Assembly (NCBI RefSeq): GCF_010500995.1
Contig: NZ_QVMK01000017.1
Coordinates: 1 to 57,935, forward strand
Direction of reading: 5' to 3'
Source of the DNA: Bacteroides sp. 224
GTDB lineage: Bacteria; Bacteroidota; Bacteroidia; Bacteroidales; Bacteroidaceae
DNA length: 57,935 bases
Part shown: piece by piece, positions 51,377 to 57,935 of the stretch
Position numbering within the stretch: position 1 is the stretch's first letter
Layout: every line of letters begins with the position of its first letter
Translations under genes and position numbers: made by a program
The notes under the pieces: model-generated
The model's database searches: none
Told to the model about the DNA's origin: nothing
What the model saw: the letters and a program-made list of their open reading frames with translations, nothing else

Positions 51377-53233
51377 ATGATGAACTCTCACGTAACCGAT
51401 CAACCTCTTATGCAAGATGGTTTAGAAGAAAAAAAATCAATTGAAGTTTCTGAAACTCCAATGTCAGAAATCTCGACTGAGGAAACCCCTGTTGAGCAAA
51501 AAGAGGCTGAACAACCTAAACAAAGCAAGGAAAGTATATTAAGTAACCTTAAAGAACTTGCCGCAAAAGCAGAAGAGGCAGATAAACATGAGTTAGACAG
51601 TTTAAAGCAAATGTTTTATAAACTGCATAACGCCGAATTGGAAGAGGTCAAGAAAGCTTTTGTTGAAAATGGCGGTACGGAAGAGGACTTCGCCCCACAA
51701 CCGGATGAAGTGGAGGTTGAATTCAAAAAAGTAATGGGTACCATCAAAGAGAAAAGAAATGCAATGCTTGCCGAACTGGAAAGGCAGAAAGAAGAAAATC
51801 TTACTCTTAAGTTAGCCATCATAGATCGTTTGAAAGAACTGGTAGAATCATCCGAGGATACCGGCAAATCATACAACGAATTTAAGAAGTTGCAACAGCA
51901 ATGGAATGAAATAAAGCTTGTACCTCAAGCCAAGGTTAATGAACTTTGGAAAAGCTATCAACACTACGTAGAGAAGTTTTATGATATTCTGAAACTGAAC
52001 AATGAGTTCCGCGATTACGACTTCAAAAAGAATCTGGAAATTAAAATCAGATTGTGTGAAGCAGCAGAAAGATTGGCGGAAGAAACAGATGTAGTGTCGG
52101 CCTTCCATCAATTACAAAAGTTACATCAGGAATTCCGCGATACGGGTCCGGTAGTCAAAGAGCTTCGTGATGAAACATGGAATCGTTTCAAAACTGCTTC
52201 TACAGCAGTGAATCGTCGTCACCAGCAACACTTCGAAGAACTTAAAGAAAGCGAACAGCTTAATTTAGATCAGAAAACAGTTATCTGCGAAATTGTAGAG
52301 GCTATTGAATATAACGAACTGAAAACATTCAATGATTGGGAGAATAAGACCCAGGAAATTATTGCTTTACAAAACAAATGGAAAGCTATAGGTTTTGCGC
52401 CTCAAAAGATGAATGTGAAGATCTTCGAACGCTTCCGCAAAGCTTGCGATGAATTCTTTAAGAAGAAAGGAGAGTTCTTTAAGCAGTTGAAGGAAAGCAT
52501 GAACGAGAATCTGGAAAAGAAGAAAGCACTTTGCGAAAAAGCCGAAGCACTGAAAGATAGTACCGACTGGAAAGAAGCTTCTGATATTCTGATCAACTTG
52601 CAGAAAGAATGGAAAACCATTGGTCCGGTACAGAAGAAATACTCTGACTTGGTATGGAAACGTTTCATTGGAGCCTGCGATTATTTCTTTGAGCAAAAAG
52701 GAAAAGCAACATCTTCTCAACGTACTGTAGAGGTTGATAATTTGAAGAAGAAGAAAAGCATCATTGAGCAATTGGAAGACATTGATGAAACAATGGATAC
52801 AGAAGAAGCCAATGAGCTGGTACGCGAACTCATGAAAGAATGGAATACCATCGGACATGTGCCATTCAAAGAAAAAGATAAGATATATAAGCAATATCAC
52901 GCTTTAATTGATCAGCTCTTTGATAGATTCAATCTGAATATCTCGAAAAAGAAATTAAGTAATTTCAAATCATCCATCAATAATCTGAATAGTGATAAAG
53001 GAGGTTCTCAGTCATTATACAGAGAACGCGAGAGATTGGTACGTGCGCATGAAAATATGAAAAGCGAGCTTCAAACGTATGAAAATAATCTGGGCTTTTT
53101 ATCTGCATCTTCAAAGAAAGGAAACAGCTTGTTAACCGAAATCAACCGCAAAGTTGAGAAGCTGAAAGCTGATATTGAACTAATGAAAGAAAAGATCAAG
53201 GTTGTTGACGAATCAATTCAAGCTGAAGGATAA
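51377..53233 (+). CDS. DUF349 repeat protein
   Basis: 618 residues, cytoplasmic, highly charged. An acidic linker (about 1-55) precedes about five DUF349 helical repeats with the recurring pattern L--L---W--IGxV (for example FKKLQQQWNEIKLVPQ, LQNKWKAIGFAPQ, LQKEWKTIGPVQ, LMKEWNTIGHVPF), and a C-terminal coiled coil (about 560-618). Function unknown; widespread in Bacteroidetes. Two adjacent ATGs are possible starts. Confidence 0.9.
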   Translation: MMNSHVTDQPLMQDGLEEKKSIEVSETPMSEISTEETPVEQKEAEQPKQSKESILSNLKELAAKAEEADKHELDSLKQMFYKLHNAELEEVKKAFVENGGTEEDFAPQPDEVEVEFKKVMGTIKEKRNAMLAELERQKEENLTLKLAIIDRLKELVESSEDTGKSYNEFKKLQQQWNEIKLVPQAKVNELWKSYQHYVEKFYDILKLNNEFRDYDFKKNLEIKIRLCEAAERLAEETDVVSAFHQLQKLHQEFRDTGPVVKELRDETWNRFKTASTAVNRRHQQHFEELKESEQLNLDQKTVICEIVEAIEYNELKTFNDWENKTQEIIALQNKWKAIGFAPQKMNVKIFERFRKACDEFFKKKGEFFKQLKESMNENLEKKKALCEKAEALKDSTDWKEASDILINLQKEWKTIGPVQKKYSDLVWKRFIGACDYFFEQKGKATSSQRTVEVDNLKKKKSIIEQLEDIDETMDTEEANELVRELMKEWNTIGHVPFKEKDKIYKQYHALIDQLFDRFNLNISKKKLSNFKSSINNLNSDKGGSQSLYRERERLVRAHENMKSELQTYENNLGFLSASSKKGNSLLTEINRKVEKLKADIELMKEKIKVVDESIQAEG

Positions 53234-53244
53234 ATACATAACTT

Positions 53245-54099
53245 ATGAGACTGGATGGAAGAAGGGCGAGTGATAATGTAGACGACCGCAGAGCTCGCCG
53301 GGGCGGCAAAGCCTCTTTAGGCATTGGCGGAACTGTTATCGTAGCATTAATCATCTGGCTGACAGGTGGTAATCCCTTATCATTCCTTTCTCAGCAAGCT
53401 ATGGATGGCATGGGTTCTTCTTCACAGAGTTATACACCTACTGCCGAGGAAGAGGAAGCTGCTGCTTTTGCAAAAATTATCCTTGCAGGAACCGAAGATG
53501 TATGGACTAAGATTTTCAAAGAGAACGGAGCTACTTATGCTCCACCCAAAATGATATTATTCAGTGGCAGTACAACTTCCGGCTGCGGTAGTGCATCTGC
53601 ATCCACAGGGCCTTTTTATTGTCCGGCAGATCAATCGGTATATATTGACCTTTCTTTCTTCAAGCAGATGAAAGATCAATTAGGTGCAGGTGGAGACTTT
53701 GCTTATGCTTATGTAATTGCGCACGAAGTAGGTCATCATGTTCAGTACTTGATGGGCACCTTAGACAAGGTTACTCAAATGCAACAGAAAGCCGATAAGC
53801 GAGAAAGCAACCGACTCAATGTGCGCTTAGAGTTACAAGCCGACTTCTATGCCGGTGTATGGGCATATCATGACAATAAAGATTTCAGTTCATTGGAAGA
53901 CGGAGATATTGAAGAAGGCTTAAATGCAGCTTCCCAAATAGGCGACGACCGTTTGCAAATGGAATCTCAAGGATATACCGTACCCGATGCTTTTAATCAT
54001 GGAACATCGGCACAACGTACCCGATGGCTGAAGAAAGGGTTGCAAACCGGTAATATAAAAGGTGGAGATACTTTCTCTGTTTCTTATGATGAATTATAA
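53245..54099 (+). CDS. Neutral zinc metallopeptidase (YpfJ-like)
   Basis: 284 residues of the YpfJ / KPN_02809 family: MRLDGRRASDNVDDRRARRG at the start, one membrane segment (about 28-45), SGCGSASASTGPFYCPADQS, then the zinc motif HEVGHHVQ (about 165-172) with the downstream ELQADFYAG Glu/Asp ligand region. Probably anchored with the domain outside the cytoplasm. It lies 11 nt after the DUF349 gene, likely one transcript. Confidence 0.92.
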   Translation: MRLDGRRASDNVDDRRARRGGKASLGIGGTVIVALIIWLTGGNPLSFLSQQAMDGMGSSSQSYTPTAEEEEAAAFAKIILAGTEDVWTKIFKENGATYAPPKMILFSGSTTSGCGSASASTGPFYCPADQSVYIDLSFFKQMKDQLGAGGDFAYAYVIAHEVGHHVQYLMGTLDKVTQMQQKADKRESNRLNVRLELQADFYAGVWAYHDNKDFSSLEDGDIEEGLNAASQIGDDRLQMESQGYTVPDAFNHGTSAQRTRWLKKGLQTGNIKGGDTFSVSYDEL

Positions 54100-54117
54100 A
54101 CCGGGTCTCTTTTCTTT

Positions 54118-54198
54118 TTGAACACAGAGATACGGAGGCACAGAGTCTCTCATTTTTAGTGAGTTAAATTCTCTGTGCCTTTGTGTCTCTGTGTTCAA
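54118..54198. repeat. Inverted repeat, GAACACAGAGAC family (copy 3)
   Basis: TTGAACACAGAGATACGGAG (54118) faces TTTGTGTCTCTGTGTTCAA (to 54198), arms about 27 bp. It lies between the convergent metallopeptidase and panB genes and is a likely two-way terminator. Confidence 0.85.
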
Positions 54199-54241
54199 AT
54201 CATAAATAATACATGACACACCTCCATCTATAATATCAAGC

Positions 54242-55060
54242 TTAATAGCTTTCCGATTCGTTCGGGAAGTTACTATCCTTCACATCTTTGATGTAATTTT
54301 GAGTAGCTTCTGTCATAATCGTATGTAAGTCGGCATAACGGCGAAGGAATTTGGGCGAAAAGTCCTTGTTGATACCCATCATGTCGTGAATAACAAGTAC
54401 TTGTCCGTCTACTCCGCCTCCTGCACCAATACCTATAATAGGAACGCTCACTTTCTTGCTAACGTCTGTGGCGAGAGATGCCGGAATTTTTTCAAGCACA
54501 ATGGCAAAGCAGCCGATCTTTTCCATCAGCAAACAGTCGTCTATTAGCTTTTGTGCTTCTTTCTCATCTTTTGCACGAACAGTATATGTACCATATTTAT
54601 TAATAGATTGTGGCATCAATCCTAAATGAGACATCACAGGAATACCTGCATCAATAATCTTCTTTACGTCTTCCTGGATTTCTTTTCCACCTTCAATTTT
54701 AAGAGCATCAGCGCCTGTCTCTTTCATAATACGAACAGCGGCTTCCAATGATTTGATTGGATTTCCGGAGCAAGTACCAAAAGGCATATCTACTACAACT
54801 AAAGCTCTCTGTACCCCATTAACTACGGAACGCGCATGATAAATCATTTGATCGAGCGTCATTGGCAGCGTAGTTTTATTACCTACCATGGTGTTAGAGG
54901 CAGAGTCACCTACCAAAATACAGTCGATACCTGCTTCATCAATGATTTTAGCCATTGAGTAATCGTAGGCTGTAAGCATCGTAATTTTCTCTCCTCTTTG
55001 CTTCATCTCCCACAAACGATGTGTGGTAACTGCTCTTTTATCTTCTGAATAAGTTGACAT
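54242..55060 (-). CDS. panB: 3-methyl-2-oxobutanoate hydroxymethyltransferase
   Basis: 272 residues. [39 protein letters not shown] (Mg-binding Asp), [25 protein letters not shown] and the catalytic Glu region [20 protein letters not shown]. Transfers a hydroxymethyl group to alpha-ketoisovalerate, the first step to pantoate. The other pantothenate genes are not in the window. Confidence 0.97.
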   Translation of the reverse strand: MSTYSEDKRAVTTHRLWEMKQRGEKITMLTAYDYSMAKIIDEAGIDCILVGDSASNTMVGNKTTLPMTLDQMIYHARSVVNGVQRALVVVDMPFGTCSGNPIKSLEAAVRIMKETGADALKIEGGKEIQEDVKKIIDAGIPVMSHLGLMPQSINKYGTYTVRAKDEKEAQKLIDDCLLMEKIGCFAIVLEKIPASLATDVSKKVSVPIIGIGAGGGVDGQVLVIHDMMGINKDFSPKFLRRYADLHTIMTEATQNYIKDVKDSNFPNESESY

Positions 55061-55094
55061 ATTCTAAGTTTTAAGTTTGTGATAAAAAATCAGG

Positions 55095-55154
55095 CAAACT
55101 TACATAAAAAGAATGATTTATAAACGAGTTGAATAAAAATAATTAATGAACACA
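55095..55154 (-). promoter_or_regulatory. panB promoter region, shared with the flippase-like gene
   Basis: Minus-strand -7 box TAAGTTTG (55095-55102), 35 nt before the ATG. The upstream sequence aligns with 48977-49036 over about 60 bp, ending in GAACACA of a degenerate GAACACAGAG palindrome (55146-55179). Confidence 0.55.
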
Positions 55155-55187
55155 TCCTCCTTTGTGACTCTGTGTTCATTCTATTTA

Positions 55188-55353
55188 TAAGTAGATGTTC
55201 ATAATTAGTTTATATCATTGCCCCCCTCCGCCCTTTGGGCACCTCCCCCTTGCAGGGGAGGAATTCCTGCGGCATCGACTCCTCCCCTGCAAGGGGGAGG
55301 TGCCCAAAGGGCGGAGGGGGTAATGATATAAATTAATTATGAACACTTACTTA
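55188..55353. repeat. Complete miniature inverted-repeat element, CCTCCCCC core
   Basis: 166 bp, nearly all palindrome. The left arm starts TAAGTAGATGTTCATAATTA, then TATATCATTG, then CCCCTCCGCCCTTTGGGC and CCTCCCCCTTGCAGGGGAGG. The right arm is its reverse complement with few differences, ending at 55353; the centre is GAATTCCTGCGGCATCGACT. The half copy at 1-105 belongs to the same family, and the ends match those of the different element at 22756-23025. Confidence 0.9.
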
Positions 55354-55720
55354 GAGGAAAGATAGCATCAGCCAATTTCTCCAAAATAGGGAGGCTGCTC
55401 ATTAGAGAAAAACAAGTTAACGTAGGTTAATTAACAAGGCTGAAAGTAGTATAATTAGTGGGATATAATTACCAAGTAGAAAGAAAAGGAAAAAGAAGAA
55501 AAAAGAAGTGCTAAAACTCAGAAAAAAGAGAAAATAACCTCACAGAAAAAACCGAAAAAAGCACTTGTAGGATCGGAGAAGAGTGCTTAAGATCATCAAA
55601 TGGTCTATATTACATCTTCGGAAAAGAAAAAATAGCCAATTACTACTCCAAAATAGAAAAACTGTAAAATATTAGGGGGAAAACGAAAAATAGAACACTT
55701 TAAAAGAAAGATAGAAAAGT
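55354..55720. other. Gene-free A-rich stretch
   Basis: About 370 bp, purine-rich on the plus strand (runs of A and G such as GAAAAGGAAAAAGAAGAAAA). No open frame of credible length and no strong hairpin is seen. It may be decayed sequence or a long regulatory region for the DUF3575 operon. Confidence 0.4.
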
Positions 55721-55752
55721 GTTGCGAGTTAAAAACATAGTGTGTAAGTTTG
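55721..55752 (+). promoter_or_regulatory. Promoter of the DUF3575-DUF3868 operon
   Basis: GTTG (55721-55724), 20 bp, TAAGTTTG (55745-55752): full -7 match and 3 of 4 at -33. The leader to the first ATG would be about 85 nt. Confidence 0.5.
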
Positions 55753-55844
55753 CAAAAGAAATCGAATGTTCATCTCTTTATTCAGAGTTAGGCATTTAGA
55801 CTTTAGTTAAAACTTATTTTACGGGAAATCATTTACAGATTATT

Positions 55845-56537
55845 ATGAGATTAATCCTAATATTCTTTTTGCGTGGCATCATGTCTTATGACCATTCCGG
55901 CTTATTAAGTCGTCGTTTGGTTCTAATATCGCCTATCCTTAGAAAGTCATTATTAGCACTTTCCTTTCTGATTGTTTTCTTGTTACCGGTTTCCGGTCAG
56001 GTCCTAACCCGTTATGATGTTCCACATCAATATGGTACTGCTATTCCTCGTTGGGGGTTTAAGAACAATGCATTGCTGGATGCCACTTTAAGCTTAAATG
56101 TAGGTGTTGAGTACCGCATCTCCAAGCGTTATAGTATAGACTTAGATGTCAGCTACAATCCCTGGAGCTTCGACGAGAAAAAATTCAAGCACATCCTTGT
56201 ACAACCCGAATTTCGTGTCTGGCTTTGTGAGCCTTTCTACGGTCACTTCTGGGGTTTCCATCCTACCTGGTCTTACTTCAATGTAGGCGGTTTGCGCCTT
56301 GGTGCTTTGAAAGAACACCGCTACGAAGGTCAGCTTTACGGTGGCGGCTTTAGCTACGGTTATCAATGGTACCTTTCTCCCCGTTGGAATATAGAAGCCT
56401 CTATTGGTTTGGGGTACCTGTATATTGATTACGACCGTTACATCTTCGGTGAGTGTGGCGACTTTGAGAAAACAAAGAACAAGCATTATATCGGCCCCAC
56501 GCGTGCTACGGTGAGTTTCGTATATATCCTGAAATAA
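55845..56537 (+). CDS. DUF3575 outer-membrane-type protein
   Basis: 230 residues from 55845; a start at 55881 (MSYDHSGLLSRR) gives 218 and is possible. Signal peptide with a long basic n-region and core LLALSFLIVFLLPVSGQ (about 37-53). The mature protein is a short beta-barrel-like domain (NALLDATLSLNVGVEYRIS, then WSFDEKKFKHILVQPEFRVW and GFSYGYQWYLSPRWNIEASI), ending in the aromatic strand VSFVYILK. This fits DUF3575, usually beside DUF3868 and fimbrillin-type genes. Codons ending in T (CGT, GGT) are favoured more than in the neighbours to the left. Confidence 0.8.
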   Translation: MRLILIFFLRGIMSYDHSGLLSRRLVLISPILRKSLLALSFLIVFLLPVSGQVLTRYDVPHQYGTAIPRWGFKNNALLDATLSLNVGVEYRISKRYSIDLDVSYNPWSFDEKKFKHILVQPEFRVWLCEPFYGHFWGFHPTWSYFNVGGLRLGALKEHRYEGQLYGGGFSYGYQWYLSPRWNIEASIGLGYLYIDYDRYIFGECGDFEKTKNKHYIGPTRATVSFVYILK

Positions 56538-56541
56538 TAAA

Positions 56542-56700
56542 AGCCTCTCCCCGGCCCTCTCCCAAGGAGAGGGAGATGGGAGATACATCAAAATCCTATT
56601 TTACAACATATAATTCCGTATTTCATGAAAACAATATATACTTTTATTAGTCAATCATTCTCCCATCTCCCTCTCCTTGGGAGAGGGCCGGGGAGAGGCT
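56542..56700. repeat. Perfect 42-bp inverted repeat (CCTCTCCCC family) around a start codon
   Basis: Left arm 56542-56583 (AGCCTCTCCCCGGCCCTCTC...) and right arm 56659-56700 (...GAGAGGGCCGGGGAGAGGCT) are exact reverse complements over 42 bp. The loop of 75 nt contains the ATG of the DUF3868 gene (56625). The right arm is translated as residues 12-26 of that protein. Same family and same arrangement as 7751-7878. Confidence 0.95.
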
Positions 56701-57935
56701 GCTTCTTTTTGTTGCTTTTGCTATGCTTTGGCTCAGCTTTTGCTCAGGATTACAAAGGCCTTGTTTTTGTAGAAGGTCGTGAGTTCCGCGAAGTTGGCGA
56801 TAGCCTTTACGTAAGCTTCGATATTCGCGTAGACTCCAAAGCTTCTCCCAATTGTGGTTCGGTAATTTTCGAACCTCAGATTAGCGTAGATGGTGGCGGT
56901 CCTCAACTTTCGCTTCCCTATATTCAGCTAACCGGTCGTGCTCGTGTTAACCTGAATCGCCGTTGGTTTGCTATAACCAGCGATGAGTGGTTATCACATT
57001 ATGAAGCTCCTCGTTTTCAGATCAATACAAACGAACAAACCAATGAAATGTTCACCTATTCCATCCGTGTTCCTTACGAAGAGTGGATGGATAACAGTCG
57101 TTTCTCTTTGAAACAAGAGATCACCGGTTGTCGTGGCGAAAGTCGTCTGTACGTTTACAGTTTGGCTAATCGTGTTGAACTCTCTCCCCGTGTTCCTTAT
57201 GAAGTGAATCCGTTGGTTGCAATGGTTGAGCCTGTATCCGAAATAAAAACTCGTAACCGCCAAGGTAGTGCTTTCCTCGATTTCCAAGTAGGTCGTTCGG
57301 TTATTCTTCCCGAATTCCGTCGTAACCCTGTGGAATTAACCAAGATCAATGATGCCGTTTCCGGTATTGCCGATGACCCCGATATTCAGATCACCGGTAT
57401 GATGGTTGAAGGTTTCGCTTCTCCCGAAGGAAGTTATAAATCCAATGATAAACTATCTCACAATCGTGCTTTAGCTTTGAAAGAATATATCCGTACACGT
57501 TACGCTTTCCCCGATGCCCTTTTCACCGTTAAGAATACTGCCGAAGACTGGAATGGTCTGAAAATTCTGGTGGAAGAAAGCAACTTGGAACCCAAAGCCG
57601 ATCTTTTGGCTATCATCACGAATGACGAAGCTCCCGATGCTCGCGAACTCCGCCTGAAACGTGTAAACAAAGGTATTCCTTACCGAAAGATGCTAACCGA
57701 ACTTTACCCCGACCTTCGTCGTGTAGAATATCGTGTAGATTACTCAGTAAGAAACTACACCCTTACCGAAGCCAAAGAAGTAATCAAGCGTTCTCCCGAA
57801 CACCTCTCTCAGTTAGAGATGTATAAGGTGGCCGAAGATTACGGAGTGGACAGCAAAGAATACCGCGATATAATCATGGAATTAATTCCTCGTTATTATC
57901 CTAACGACCCTGTGGCTAACAGCAATGCTGCCGCC
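56625..57935 (+). CDS. DUF3868 protein with OmpA-like C-terminus, runs off the window
   Basis: At least 437 residues, open to the right edge. Residues 1-41 form a signal peptide whose n-region (SHLPLLGRGPGRG, 13-25) is encoded by the inverted-repeat arm; the hydrophobic core is CFFLLLLLCFGSAFAQ. Then a DUF3868-like domain (about 45-190: VFVEGREFREVGDSLYVSFD, LNRRWFAITSDEWLSHYEA), and from about 260 an OmpA-like region with VEGFASPEGSYKSNDKLSHN and RALALKEYI. Peptidoglycan-linked or outer-membrane assembly role inferred. Co-transcribed with the DUF3575 gene 87 nt upstream. Confidence 0.85.
   Translation, partial: MKTIYTFISQSFSHLPLLGRGPGRGCFFLLLLLCFGSAFAQDYKGLVFVEGREFREVGDSLYVSFDIRVDSKASPNCGSVIFEPQISVDGGGPQLSLPYIQLTGRARVNLNRRWFAITSDEWLSHYEAPRFQINTNEQTNEMFTYSIRVPYEEWMDNSRFSLKQEITGCRGESRLYVYSLANRVELSPRVPYEVNPLVAMVEPVSEIKTRNRQGSAFLDFQVGRSVILPEFRRNPVELTKINDAVSGIADDPDIQITGMMVEGFASPEGSYKSNDKLSHNRALALKEYIRTRYAFPDALFTVKNTAEDWNGLKILVEESNLEPKADLLAIITNDEAPDARELRLKRVNKGIPYRKMLTELYPDLRRVEYRVDYSVRNYTLTEAKEVIKRSPEHLSQLEMYKVAEDYGVDSKEYRDIIMELIPRYYPNDPVANSNAAA

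Overview
The window comes from a low-GC member of the Bacteroidales, most likely Bacteroides or a close relative. This rests on a hybrid two-component sensor of polysaccharide-locus type, the gene set rsmA/mgtE/surE/lpxB/cdsA/ftsH/rsfS, a hexA-type hexokinase, NigD-like, DUF1573, DUF3575 and DUF3868 proteins, the near absence of Shine-Dalgarno sequences, and promoters of the Bacteroides form TTTG-N19/20-TAnnTTTG. No rRNA, integrase, transposase or CRISPR array is visible. One tRNA (Gln, CTG) and one probable small RNA are present.

Layout. 0-5 kb holds a broken polysaccharide-utilisation remnant: a GH88 hydrolase lacking its N-terminus is joined to a hybrid two-component system lacking its AraC DNA-binding end, which points to one deletion. 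5-10.4 kb is an exporter operon (TolC, HlyD, two ABC-2 permeases). 10.5-13.4 kb carries three poorly known genes. 13.6-18 kb has mdh, hexA, a predicted sRNA, a small monooxygenase and aroA. 18-25.8 kb has a permease-lipoprotein pair, a metal permease-tsaE-Imm17 run, surE-lpxB and a NigD-like lipoprotein. 25.8-29 kb is cdsA-ftsH-rsfS on the minus strand, divergent from tRNA-Gln. 29.5-43.4 kb has meaB, a DUF1573 protein and two very large tandem alpha-2-macroglobulin paralogues. 43.5-46.3 kb has an AAA-ATPase/nuclease-like protein and a DUF4373 protein, both types associated with accessory DNA. 46.5-55 kb returns to core genes (pepD, a flippase-like protein, rsmA, mgtE, DUF349, a zinc peptidase, panB). 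From 55.8 kb to the right edge a DUF3575-DUF3868 operon begins, a pair often found at the head of fimbria-like surface loci.

The most striking feature is the density of intergenic inverted repeats. At least eight sequence families of long palindromes occur, several in more than one copy. Two patterns stand out. (i) A CCTCTCCCC/GGGGAGAGG family is inserted at two unrelated gene-gene junctions, each time with the start codon of the downstream gene in the loop and the second arm translated as the N-terminus of that protein. At 56.5 kb the arms are a perfect 42-bp inverted repeat. (ii) Elements with unrelated cores share one terminal inverted motif (TAAGTRTTCANAATTARTT), which suggests mobile miniature elements with interchangeable cores. 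Independently, a 22-bp tandem repeat (16 conserved plus 6 variable bases, three units) occurs at 16.2 kb and, inverted, at 46.4 kb.

All functional calls rest on reading protein motifs and family resemblance by eye. No database search or folding calculation was run.
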